35,075 nt of DNA from Bacteriovoracaceae bacterium UBA2428 (GCA_002343545.1 DDRA01000043.1:1-35075), one strand, 5' to 3'. Counted from the first letter of the stretch, positions 14,478-22,224 are shown. Translations and numbers: made by a program. The notes: generated by a model from the letters alone, not told the origin.

Positions 14478-14520
14478 AAAAAAAAGCCGGAAATTCCCCC
14501 GCTTGGAGGGAATTTCCGGC
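14478..14520 (-). terminator. Intrinsic terminator of flagellin gene 3
   Basis: On the minus strand GCCGGAAATTCCC...GGGAATTTCCGGC is a long near-perfect stem with a short loop, followed by a run of eight T. It starts 29 bases past the flagellin 3 stop. The stretch 14334-14477 between this and the flagellin 2 promoter is AT-richer and shows no gene. Confidence 0.95.
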
Positions 14521-14548
14521 GTCAGAACTTTGACGATCGAGGAGGGTC

Positions 14549-15382
14549 TTAGCCCAAGAGGCGGAGGGCCATTTGGGTGGACGAGTTCGCTTGGCTCAAG
14601 ACGGCCGTCGAGGCTTGGGTCTTGACCATATCGCGGGTCATATCAGCCGTGACCGACGCGAAATCCGTGTCGCGGATACGGCTCTTGGCGGCGCTGAAGT
14701 TCTCGACCGCGATTTCCGTGCTCGCGTACGTCGAGGTCAGGCGGTTCTGAAGGGCACCGAGCGTTGCGCGGTTGCTGTTCAGAACGAGGATCGCGTTATC
14801 GATGTTGTTAAGACCACCTTGCGCCGTCGCTTTGTCGGCGAGGTTGATTCCGCTGATACCGAGGGCGTCCGCGGAAACGTTCGTCTGCGACGGGTCGTAA
14901 CCGATCCGGTCGAGGAAGTCGTCGTTGTTCACGCCGATTTGGAAGTCGAGCTTGGTGCCCGAACCGTTCAAGAGTTTGGTGCCGTTGAACTCGGTCGACT
15001 GGGCGACGCGTTCAACTTCGAGTTTGAGCTGTTGCGCTTCGCGGTCGAGGAACTCGCGTTCACGCGAGCCGATCGTATCGGAAGCGGCTTGGACCGAGAG
15101 TTCGCGGAGACGGTTGAGCATGTTACCGACTTCACCCATGCCGCCTTCGGCGACCTGAACGAAGGAGATACCGTCTTGAGCGTTACGACCCGCTTGTTGG
15201 TACGAGCGGACCATACCGCCGAGGTTATCGCTGATCGCGAGACCGGCGGCGTCGTCGGCCGACTTGTTGATACGGTAACCCGAAGCGAGCTTCTCGGAAG
15301 AACCTTGAAGCGTGGCTTGGTTGCCGCGGAGGTTACGTTGAGCGTTCACGGCGATCTGGTTCGTATTAATGCGAAGTCCCAT
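14549..15382 (-). CDS. fliC: Flagellin 3
   Basis: The 277-residue flagellin is the near-duplicate of flagellin 2. It has the same N- and C-terminal domains and small substitutions in the first 220 residues (e.g. G20, T24, Y36). A 122-base stretch near the 3' end (14607-14728) is identical to 13214-13335 including third codon positions, which suggests recent gene conversion. GGAG lies eight bases before the ATG, within the end of a seven-codon leader frame. The leader is about 300 bases, from a sigma-28-like promoter near 15700. Having three flagellins implies a composite filament or alternative expression. Confidence 0.96.
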   Translation of the reverse strand: MGLRINTNQIAVNAQRNLRGNQATLQGSSEKLASGYRINKSADDAAGLAISDNLGGMVRSYQQAGRNAQDGISFVQVAEGGMGEVGNMLNRLRELSVQAASDTIGSREREFLDREAQQLKLEVERVAQSTEFNGTKLLNGSGTKLDFQIGVNNDDFLDRIGYDPSQTNVSADALGISGINLADKATAQGGLNNIDNAILVLNSNRATLGALQNRLTSTYASTEIAVENFSAAKSRIRDTDFASVTADMTRDMVKTQASTAVLSQANSSTQMALRLLG

Positions 15383-15384
15383 TT

Positions 15385-15408
15385 TTAGTCTCCTTTAGAC
15401 TGTTTCAT
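15385..15408 (-). CDS. Seven-codon leader ORF before flagellin 3 (MKQSKGD)
   Basis: ATG-AAA-CAG-TCT-AAA-GGA-GAC-TAA with GGAGGTGGAA immediately upstream as ribosome site. Length, stop, two-base gap to the flagellin ATG and final Gly-Asp are identical to the frame before flagellin 2, while codons 2-5 differ. The AAAGGAG flagellin ribosome site is inside the frame. Confidence 0.7.
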   Translation of the reverse strand: MKQSKGD

Positions 15409-15433
15409 TTCCACCTCCGTGTTTTGTGACGTT

Positions 15434-15607
15434 CGAGTCGGCTGCCGGCCTTCTCGATCGTTTGGCCCACTCTCCTTGGCCTTCGTTGTCAGAACAAAAA
15501 TCGGTTTCTTTGACAGCTGCCTCGGGGGTCCATCCCACCGTGCAGAGTCCGTCCGTAGTCAAAACCTCCGTTCCGTCTTCCGAACCTCCTTCCTTCCGAC
15601 CCTGGGA
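15434..15607 (-). promoter_or_regulatory. Conserved 5' leader of flagellin 3
   Basis: Carries the same three blocks as the flagellin 2 leader at 15434-15457, 15508-15521 and 15542-15607, in the same order and at similar spacing. Confidence 0.65.
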
Positions 15608-15688
15608 CTGCGCTGCGGTACTGGACCGATGCGAGCAACCCGCGGGTTGAGATCGATCGTCAAATCTGTGACGCCGATCATGCTCAGT

Positions 15689-15715
15689 TCATCGGAATTT
15701 TGACGGCGGGCTTGA
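15689..15715 (-). promoter_or_regulatory. Candidate sigma-28 promoter of flagellin 3
   Basis: On the minus strand TCAAGCCC (15708-15715), 11 bases, TCCGATGA (15689-15696). It parallels the TCAAGACC-N11-ACCGATAG element of flagellin 2. A TTTTGACG stretch lies in the spacer region of the opposite strand. Confidence 0.58.
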
Positions 15716-15757
15716 GGGGGTGATGCAAAAAAATCTCTAGAAACTTAGGGATTTAGG

Positions 15758-15785
15758 TTGACCATTTAGCTGCATCGCGTAATGT
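15758..15785 (+). promoter_or_regulatory. Sigma-70 promoter of the rsmH-murE cluster
   Basis: TTGACC (15758-15763), 16 bases, TAATGT (15780-15785). The expected start leaves only about seven bases before the rsmH ATG and no Shine-Dalgarno, a nearly leaderless transcript. Confidence 0.65.
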
Positions 15786-15798
15786 CTTCGAACTTACA

Positions 15799-16683
15799 AT
15801 GAATTTACATGTGTCCGTTCTTCTTGCCGAAATAATTGACGCTGCGCGCACTTCGCCTTTGCGTGAAGAAGACGCCATTTTGATCGACGGAACGGCGGGC
15901 GCCGGTGGGCATCTCACCGAGTGTTTGCTCGCTTCTCCACGTTGGCGCGGCCTCGCGATCGATCGCGACCCCGAAGCGCAAGCGCGCGTGATGAAAACCG
16001 CGCACGACAAGGGCGTCGAGGCTCGCGTGGATTTTCGGGCGGGCGTTTTTTCGAAGCGCCCCGACTTCGACGGGAAGCTCGCGTTCGTGCTGGCGGACCT
16101 CGGGATCTCCTCGTTTCAGATCGACGACCCCGCGCGCGGACTTAGCCTTCGTTCGGAGCAAGCGCCGGACTTTCGCATGGACCCCACGCGCGGCGCTTCG
16201 TTCTCGGAGTGGCTCGCGGCGACGAGCGAGGCGGACCTCGTCGAGATCCTCGACGGCTTCGGCGAGGAGCCCAAAGCTCGCAAACTCGCGCGGGACCTGA
16301 AGTCTTGGGGGGGCGACGCCTTCGTGAGCGCCAAGACCTTGGCGGATCGTATCTCGAAGAGCCTGAACTACGGTAGCGACAGTCGTATCCATCCGGCGAC
16401 GCGCGCCTTCCAGGCCTTTCGCATGGCGATCAACGACGAAGTCGGCGAATTGAAGGCCTTGCTACGTTGGGCCCCGGACGCGCTCGCGGTCGGCGGTCGC
16501 CTCGCGATCATCTCTTTTCATTCCATCGAAGACCGTCTGGTCAAAAACCGCTTTCGTGACTTGGCCGAGGACGGGGCCTTCGATATTCTGTCTAAGCGTC
16601 CGGTGATTCCGTCCGACGAAGAGATCGCGGCGAACCCGCGAAGCCGAAGCGCGAAGCTTCGGATCTTGGAACGCCGACGCTAG
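15799..16683 (+). CDS. rsmH: 16S rRNA (cytosine1402-N4)-methyltransferase
   Basis: The 294-residue protein is RsmH (MraW), which methylates N4 of C1402 in 16S rRNA using S-adenosylmethionine. Signatures: 'HVSVLL' near the N-terminus, the SAM-binding 'IDGTAGAGGHL' (29-39), 'LADLGISSFQID' (98-109), 'RGLSLR...DFRMD', and the C-terminal 'IISFHSIEDRLVKNRF' and 'NPRSRSAKLRILERR'. It opens the division cluster. The mraZ gene that normally precedes it is absent; the flagellin genes are there instead, on the opposite strand. Confidence 0.97.
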   Translation: MNLHVSVLLAEIIDAARTSPLREEDAILIDGTAGAGGHLTECLLASPRWRGLAIDRDPEAQARVMKTAHDKGVEARVDFRAGVFSKRPDFDGKLAFVLADLGISSFQIDDPARGLSLRSEQAPDFRMDPTRGASFSEWLAATSEADLVEILDGFGEEPKARKLARDLKSWGGDAFVSAKTLADRISKSLNYGSDSRIHPATRAFQAFRMAINDEVGELKALLRWAPDALAVGGRLAIISFHSIEDRLVKNRFRDLAEDGAFDILSKRPVIPSDEEIAANPRSRSAKLRILERRR

Positions 16684-16718
16684 AACGACCGCGTACATGC
16701 CGTCCGGAGGGGGAGCGC

Positions 16719-17048
16719 TTGGGGGAGTCGCTGAACCATCATCAGAAGGCCGTCTTGAAGGTTCTCGCCTTCGTCGGTCTTTGCGTGCTTTTCTTCCTGC
16801 TCCACATCCAGTTGCGTACCCTCGTCGTGACGAAGGGCTTCGCGGTCGCCGAGCAACGCGCCAAGATCCGCGAGTTCGAGTCGAAGATCGCGAGCCTGCG
16901 CGTCCAGCGGGAACGGCTCATGGGGCCCGCCAGCCTCGAGCGCTTGGCCGAATCCCTCGTGAGCGAAGGTAGCGGCTTCGAGCGTCCGGACGGAAAACGC
17001 GTGCTCTTCCCCGAATCGCCGCGCGCGAAGGGCGCCTCGCTTCGATGA
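16719..17048 (+). CDS. ftsL: FtsL-like cell division protein
   Basis: The 109-residue bitopic protein has a short cytoplasmic start and one membrane helix (about 13-29, 'VLAFVGLCVLFFLLHI'). A periplasmic coiled-coil follows ('EQRAKIREFESKIASLRVQRERL'), then 'ASLERLAESL', as in FtsL. It would join FtsB and FtsQ to recruit FtsW and FtsI at the septum. FtsL is poorly conserved in sequence; the call rests on architecture and position between rsmH and ftsI. The start is TTG, eight bases after a GGAGGGGGAG site. The stop overlaps the ftsI ATG (ATGA). Confidence 0.85.
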   Translation: MGESLNHHQKAVLKVLAFVGLCVLFFLLHIQLRTLVVTKGFAVAEQRAKIREFESKIASLRVQRERLMGPASLERLAESLVSEGSGFERPDGKRVLFPESPRAKGASLR

Positions 17049-18982
17049 TGCGGCTTCGCTTGCGCCTGCTGGCGCTCGGGCTTCTCGTCGGGTTCCTCGC
17101 GGTGCTCGCGCGGTCCTTCCAATTGCAGATCCTGCCGAGCCCCAAGGTCGAGGCGCTCGCCCGCCGCCAGCTGCTACAGAAAATCGATCTCGTCGGCCGT
17201 CGTGGCACGATCCGCGATCGTAACGGGCGCGAGCTCGCCGTCTCGACGAACACGGTTTCGGTTTTCGTGAATCCCCGTCTCGTCAAGGATCCCGACGCGG
17301 TGGCGAAGGCCCTCGCGCCGGTGCTGGGCACCGAGGCCCGCGGCCTGCGGGACCGCATCCGCGATCACTCGGGACGCAAGTTCTCGTGGCTCGCGCGCCA
17401 GCTCGACGAGCGCGCGCTCGAGCGCCTTCGTCGGCTCGATCTGCGCACGCTGCCGGGGGTGGGTACCCTCCGCGAGTACCGTCGCCAGTACCCGCAAGGC
17501 ACGCTCGCCTCGCACGCCCTCGGTTTCGTCTCGATCGACGGCAAGGGCGTGGAGGGCGTCGAACGGGCCTTCGACGAAAGTCTGCGGGCCGAGCGCGGCC
17601 AGATCACGCTGCGCCGGGACGCGCTCGGACGGCCGCTCTTCTCGGAGGCCGACCAGATCCGTCTCGATTCCTACCACGGCCAAGACCTTGAGCTCACGAT
17701 CGATGCGCACCTTCAGTTTTCGGTCGAATCCGCTCTCATGGAAGCCGTGCGTAAGCACGACGCGGTGAGCGGCACGGCGCTCGTGCTCGATCCCCACAAT
17801 GGAGAGATCCTGGCGGCCGCGAGCGTGCCGACTTTCGATCCGAACGCGGCGGGCCTGTCGTCCGCCGATTCGCGGCGCTTTCGTCTTTTGACGGACCCGA
17901 TCGAGCCCGGCAGCGTCGTGAAGCCCTTCGTCGTCGCCCAGGCGCTCGAAGACAAGCTCGTGAACCCGCAATCCAAAATCTCGGCCGGCAACGGCTTCAT
18001 CAAGATCGGCCGCAAGACGATCGGCGAAGCCGACGCCAAGCACCGTTTCGCAAACGTCAGCATCGTCGACCTCATCCGCTACTCGAGCAACGTCGGCACC
18101 GTCGTGCTTCAGCAGAAGATGGGGTGGGAAAAAGTCGAGCAGGCCTTCCGCTCGGTCGGTCTCATCGGCGCGACGGGCGTCGACTTGGGCGCGGAGTCCA
18201 AGGGACTCTTTCGCCGCCCGACCGCGGCCCAGAAGCTCGAACAAGCCACGATGTCCTTCGGCCAGGGTTTCGCTTCGACGCCGCTGCAGATCGCGACGGC
18301 CTACGCCGTCATCGCGAACGGCGGCTACCGGGTCAAACCGCGTTTCGCGCGCGGGCACGGCACCTCGTCGCGCGAACGCGTGTTGTCGGCGGCGACGGCC
18401 AAAACCATGCGGGGAATCTTGGAGAAGGTCGTCGAGGAAGAGGGCACGGGAACCGCGGCTAAGGTCGATAGCTTTCGGGTCGCGGGAAAAACCGGAACCT
18501 CCCAGAAAGTCGACTACGAAGCCCGGGGTTACAAGTCGGGCGCCTACTGGTCGTCGTTCGCGGGATTCCTGCCGGCGCAGGATCCTCGCTTCGTGATCTA
18601 CGTCTTGATCGACGAACCGCGCACGGGCGGATACTACGGAGGCGGGGTGGCCGCCCCCGTTTTCTCGCGGATCGCCTCGGCGGCTTTGCGCTTCTCGAAT
18701 CCGTCGCGGGCTCCTACGCCGCTTCCGCCGCCGTCGACGGCGCCGTTGGCTCGTCGCCCGGCCGCTTCGTCCGCCTCGAGCGAGAGCTTCGCGAAGGTCT
18801 CGCTCCCCTCGAACGAGCTCCCGGATTTCAAGGGGCTCCCCTTATCCGGGGCGCTGCGCATCCTGCAGGAGCGCGGCGCGGTTCTCGAATTGCTGGGTAA
18901 CGGGCGCTTCGTCGCGGACCAGTTCCCGGCCGCCGGCGCGCGCTTGAAGGCGGGCGAGAAAGTTGTTTTGAAGCTCCGATGA
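17045..18982 (+). CDS. ftsI: Septal peptidoglycan transpeptidase (FtsI/PBP3-type) with C-terminal PASTA domain
   Basis: The 645-residue class B penicillin-binding protein has an N-terminal membrane helix, a dimerisation domain containing 'RGTIRDRNGRELAVS', and a transpeptidase domain. Its motifs are S290-VVK293, SSN at 347-349 and KTG at 482-484. It cross-links septal peptidoglycan. After a Ser/Pro-rich linker the last 65 residues form a PASTA-type domain ('LPDFKGLPLSGALRILQERG...GARLKAGEKVVLKLR'). Such a tail is usual in Gram-positive PBP2x/SpoVD and occurs in some deltaproteobacteria, but not in E. coli FtsI. ATGA overlaps couple it to ftsL before and murE after. Confidence 0.96.
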   Translation: MMRLRLRLLALGLLVGFLAVLARSFQLQILPSPKVEALARRQLLQKIDLVGRRGTIRDRNGRELAVSTNTVSVFVNPRLVKDPDAVAKALAPVLGTEARGLRDRIRDHSGRKFSWLARQLDERALERLRRLDLRTLPGVGTLREYRRQYPQGTLASHALGFVSIDGKGVEGVERAFDESLRAERGQITLRRDALGRPLFSEADQIRLDSYHGQDLELTIDAHLQFSVESALMEAVRKHDAVSGTALVLDPHNGEILAAASVPTFDPNAAGLSSADSRRFRLLTDPIEPGSVVKPFVVAQALEDKLVNPQSKISAGNGFIKIGRKTIGEADAKHRFANVSIVDLIRYSSNVGTVVLQQKMGWEKVEQAFRSVGLIGATGVDLGAESKGLFRRPTAAQKLEQATMSFGQGFASTPLQIATAYAVIANGGYRVKPRFARGHGTSSRERVLSAATAKTMRGILEKVVEEEGTGTAAKVDSFRVAGKTGTSQKVDYEARGYKSGAYWSSFAGFLPAQDPRFVIYVLIDEPRTGGYYGGGVAAPVFSRIASAALRFSNPSRAPTPLPPPSTAPLARRPAASSASSESFAKVSLPSNELPDFKGLPLSGALRILQERGAVLELLGNGRFVADQFPAAGARLKAGEKVVLKLR

Positions 18983-20448
18983 GAGTCGAGAAGTTTCCCC
19001 GGATCGAGAGTTCCCAAGGCGTGTGGATCTGGGACTCCCGTCAGGCACCGTCGGGGTCGGACGAGGTCGTCTGCCTCTTCGCCGAGCAGCCCGCCGAAAC
19101 GCGCGCGCAGCTCCTCGCCCGCGCGCCCGCGCGCGTGTTCGTCGACGCCACGCTTTACGATCGCGATGCCGCGCTGACGAGTTACGAACGCCGCGCGGAC
19201 CTTCGGCGCGAGTTGGCGCTCGCTTCGGCCGAGTCCTGCCGCTTTCCGAGTCGACGCCTGAAGCTCGTCGGCGTTACCGGGACGAACGGCAAGACGACCT
19301 GCGCGAGTCTTCTGCGCCGTATCTTCGTCGAGAACGGGTGGCGAAGCGCCGAGATCGGCACGCTCGGAGTTTCGCTCTGGGCGGGTAGGCAACCGGAAAG
19401 CCCCGAGCGCGCGCTCGAAACGGGGTTCACGACGCCCGACGCTCCCACCCTCCAGACACTTCTGCGCTCGCTCGTCGACGATGGCGTCGATGCCGTCGTG
19501 ATGGAGGTTAGCAGCCACGCACTTTCGCTCCGTCGGGCGGACGGCTGCGACTTCGACGCGGCCCTCTTCACGAACCTGACCCAGGATCATCTGGATTATC
19601 ACGGCACCATGGAGGCTTACGAAGCGGCCAAGGCGGAGCTCTTCGGGCGCCTCTTGGCGGATTCCGTTGCCGCGGCGAAACGGCCGGTGGCCGTGCTGAA
19701 CGCCAACGAGGCGGGCCATCGTATCGCTCGGAGGGTCGCGCCGGGGGCACGCGCGAACGTCGTCGGCCTCGGCGAGGGTTTCGAGGTCGAGTCCCACGAC
19801 GTCGGCGGGCTGAAGATTCGGCGCGCCGACGGGGCCTCTTTCGCGAGCCCGATGCTCGGTCGCTACAACGCCGAAAATATCGTGGGTTGCCTGGAAGTCG
19901 CCCGAGGTCTCGGCGTGTCGGACGAAGTCTGCCGTCGGGCCGTCGCTTCCTTCGGCGGCGCGCGCGGACGGCTTGAGAGGGTGATCGATCCGCGGGGCAA
20001 TCGTCACGTTTTCGTGGACTATGCCCACACGCCGGATGCCGTGCTCAAAGTCATCGATGCGCTGAAGGAGCTTCGCCCCTCGGGCGGGCGTCTCGTTTGC
20101 GTCGTGGGCTGCGGGGGAGACCGTGACCGCTCCAAGCGTCCGCTCATGGCGCGCGCGGCGCTCACCGCGGACGAAGCCGTGTTCACTTCCGACAACCCTC
20201 GATCCGAATCCCCGACCTCGATCTTGGACGACATGACCCGCGGCCTCGCGGGCGGCCGTTACCGAGCGATCGTGGATCGCCGTGAAGCCATCGAGTCCGT
20301 GATCGCGGGTCTCGCTCCGGGCGACATCTGCGTGGTCGCCGGCAAGGGACACGAGGACTACCAGATCGTCGGAACGGAGAGACGCGTGTTTTCCGACGTG
20401 GAGGTCTGTCGATCGGCGCTCGAAAGTTCCGGCGTTGGAACGACCTAG
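18979..20448 (+). CDS. murE: UDP-MurNAc-tripeptide synthetase (meso-DAP adding)
   Basis: The 489-residue Mur ligase has the ATP loop 'GTNGKTT' (101-107), 'EVSSHAL', 'NLTQDHLDYHG' with the carbamylated-lysine region downstream, and the substrate motif D405-N-P-R408-S-E. DNPR is the meso-diaminopimelate selector, as in Gram-negative MurE, so the enzyme should add meso-DAP to UDP-MurNAc-L-Ala-D-Glu in the cytoplasm. 'VFVDYAHTPDAVLKV' and 'GKGHEDYQ' confirm the family. It overlaps ftsI by four bases. murF and mraY, which usually follow, are not here. Confidence 0.97.
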   Translation: MRVEKFPRIESSQGVWIWDSRQAPSGSDEVVCLFAEQPAETRAQLLARAPARVFVDATLYDRDAALTSYERRADLRRELALASAESCRFPSRRLKLVGVTGTNGKTTCASLLRRIFVENGWRSAEIGTLGVSLWAGRQPESPERALETGFTTPDAPTLQTLLRSLVDDGVDAVVMEVSSHALSLRRADGCDFDAALFTNLTQDHLDYHGTMEAYEAAKAELFGRLLADSVAAAKRPVAVLNANEAGHRIARRVAPGARANVVGLGEGFEVESHDVGGLKIRRADGASFASPMLGRYNAENIVGCLEVARGLGVSDEVCRRAVASFGGARGRLERVIDPRGNRHVFVDYAHTPDAVLKVIDALKELRPSGGRLVCVVGCGGDRDRSKRPLMARAALTADEAVFTSDNPRSESPTSILDDMTRGLAGGRYRAIVDRREAIESVIAGLAPGDICVVAGKGHEDYQIVGTERRVFSDVEVCRSALESSGVGTT

Positions 20449-20473
20449 CCGGCTTCTTTGGGTCCGAGACAGC

Positions 20474-20482
20474 TGTTACTTT
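20474..20482 (+). promoter_or_regulatory. Extended -10 promoter of the prepilin-like gene, leaderless
   Basis: TGT-TACTTT (hexamer 20477-20482), six bases, ATG at 20489. It separates this gene transcriptionally from the murE unit 40 bases upstream. Confidence 0.58.
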
Positions 20483-20488
20483 GATGGA

Positions 20489-21529
20489 ATGAAGAACGGT
20501 AGAGATGGCTTTTCCCTCGCGTCGATCTTGGTCGGGGCCGCGATGTTGGGATTCTTGGCGGTCGGATTTTCGGGGCTTTTTAAGGGTGTTTTTTCGACTC
20601 AAAAACGAGCCACCTCTTACGGGGAGCTCGTCGATTTCGAATCCCTCGTTAGGATCACGACGGCTTCGCCGCAGGCCTGCTCGGATTCCGTGACGAACCT
20701 GTCGCCCGCGACCGCGCGTAACTACGCTTTGACGGGTGGCAATCCGTCGATTCAGAGTTTTCCGATCGGCCTTTCGGCCCAGAATATTTTTGTTTTGGGC
20801 GCGGCCCAGCCAAACTTCACGGTGACGGCGGCTTCGTTCAGCGCGGGTACCGTGATGAATAGCTTCGACGTGGGAGCGGATAAGTTTGACGTCGTTTTGG
20901 CTCAGCTGGAACTGAAGATCCGGCTTTCCGGGCAGAACTTCGAGGTCGATCGGAAGTTTCCCGTTTCCTTGAGAGTCAAGCGCTCGGTCCTCACGACGCC
21001 GGGCGTGGGTCCGATCCAGGGATGCGGGCAATCGGCGTCGGTGACCGTGACGGAATGGCAAAATGCGGGCCCCGCGGTTGTGACGAGCACGGCCACGGCG
21101 CCCACGAAGGGGACGACCACGGTCGACCGAGTGAGTTGGCGTCGGGTGGGAGATTCGATGGAAGTGGTCTGGCGCTTTCAACAGACGGCCGGCGGAACCG
21201 ACGGAACCGGACTAACCCTGTTTCAGCTTCCGGCCGGAGCGCGGATCGACCTCGTGAAGTTGCCTTTCGCATTGAACGTCGTCGACAGTTACGCGGCGCC
21301 GGTCGGATTTTTCAGCCGCTTGGCTCGCGATAACCTCAGTGCTTGCACCGGTGTTCCCTACGCCTACGACCAAACTCGTCTCAAGGTCCGCGTCCTCTGT
21401 CACGGGTGGCCTTCCGGAGGCGGAGGGAGTTCCGCCTGGGGAGCTTGGATGGGAACCTACGCCGGCCTCGACGGCGCGGGAGAAATTTTTCTCGAAGCGA
21501 AAGTTCCGATCGAGGGTTGGGGGATCTAG
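20489..21529 (+). CDS. Type IV prepilin-like protein with large C-terminal domain
   Basis: The 346-residue protein has a short basic leader and a prepilin-peptidase-like site G7/F8, followed by a hydrophobic helix ('FSLASILVGAAMLGFLAVGF'). The glutamate normal at +5 is a serine, as tolerated in some minor pseudopilins. About 200 residues of beta-rich sequence follow. The last 150 residues ('WRRVGDSMEVVWRFQQT...LFQLPAGARIDLVKL') read like the jelly-roll tips of phage tail fibres and related surface proteins. Inference: a minor pilin or tip adhesin. Three cysteines in the distal half could form disulphides. It is not part of a visible pilin cluster, although pilQ lies 12 kb away. The stop overlaps the convergent HAD gene stop. 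Confidence 0.7.
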   Translation: MKNGRDGFSLASILVGAAMLGFLAVGFSGLFKGVFSTQKRATSYGELVDFESLVRITTASPQACSDSVTNLSPATARNYALTGGNPSIQSFPIGLSAQNIFVLGAAQPNFTVTAASFSAGTVMNSFDVGADKFDVVLAQLELKIRLSGQNFEVDRKFPVSLRVKRSVLTTPGVGPIQGCGQSASVTVTEWQNAGPAVVTSTATAPTKGTTTVDRVSWRRVGDSMEVVWRFQQTAGGTDGTGLTLFQLPAGARIDLVKLPFALNVVDSYAAPVGFFSRLARDNLSACTGVPYAYDQTRLKVRVLCHGWPSGGGGSSAWGAWMGTYAGLDGAGEIFLEAKVPIEGWGI

Positions 21530-22224
21530 GGCTTCTTCAACCAGCTCAGGAGGCTGGTGGGTTCGATGAGGCGCACGTCGACGGGAAGGCCGTCCCACTT
21601 GCTCCAAGCTTCGCGAAAACGGGCGCGTTGAGTCTTTTCGCCGGGTGGTAGATCCCAAAGGGCGGCACCGGTTTTGGTGCCCGCGGCACGGCCCGCCTTC
21701 ACGTCCATCGAGTGATCCCCGACCATGAGGGTGCTCGCCGGGTCGATGCCATGATCGGCGAGCAGGCGCACGAGGCCTTCGGGCGCGGGTTTCGGCGGGA
21801 AGCCGTCGTCCCCGCAGCGCATGCGATCGGCGAGGAAGTAGCGATCGAGCCAACCGTTGTGCTGTAGTGTGCGGAGCGCGCCGTTGCGGTCGCGGCCCGT
21901 GAACAGGAAAAGTCCGACTCCCGACGCCGCCAGCCCCTCGAGCATCTCGGGCACGCCGGGGAAGGCGCGCATCTCGTTCGGATCGAGGTCGCGCTCGAAG
22001 TCGAGCCAAACCTGGTGCGCGCGCTGCGCGACGGCTTCGTCGCTGAACCAAGTCCGCATGATGCCCAAGGGCGGCGGACCGAAAGTCGCGACGAGCTCGG
22101 CTTGGGTGACTTCGCGGCCCAGGCCGCTTTCGACCGCGAGCTTGAGCCCACGAATGATGGAAGGCATGGTCTCGACGAGGGTACCGTCGAGATCGAAGAC
22201 GACGTTGCGAATGGGGCCAAACAT
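21526..22224 (-). CDS. HAD-superfamily phosphatase (phosphoglycolate phosphatase-like)
   Basis: The 232-residue protein has motif I 'VVFDLDGTLVET', an alpha-helical cap, motif II 'LFLFTGR', motif III lysine in 'FPPKPAPEGL' and motif IV 'LMVGDHSMDVKAGRAAG'. This is the Gph/beta-phosphoglucomutase subgroup of small-molecule phosphatases. The substrate is not identifiable; phosphoglycolate or a nucleotide or sugar phosphate is likely. The ATG at 22224 is chosen because motif I falls at its normal distance and TATGAT lies seven bases upstream. Longer in-frame starts up to 22251 would include the promoter. Confidence 0.88.
   Translation of the reverse strand: MFGPIRNVVFDLDGTLVETMPSIIRGLKLAVESGLGREVTQAELVATFGPPPLGIMRTWFSDEAVAQRAHQVWLDFERDLDPNEMRAFPGVPEMLEGLAASGVGLFLFTGRDRNGALRTLQHNGWLDRYFLADRMRCGDDGFPPKPAPEGLVRLLADHGIDPASTLMVGDHSMDVKAGRAAGTKTGAALWDLPPGEKTQRARFREAWSKWDGLPVDVRLIEPTSLLSWLKKP

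Noticed and set aside
14116..15521. TTTGACAG in both flagellin leaders as a plus-strand -35 element
   Set aside because: No -10 hexamer follows at 16-18 bases in either copy, and there is no plus-strand gene to serve. More likely part of the conserved leader RNA.
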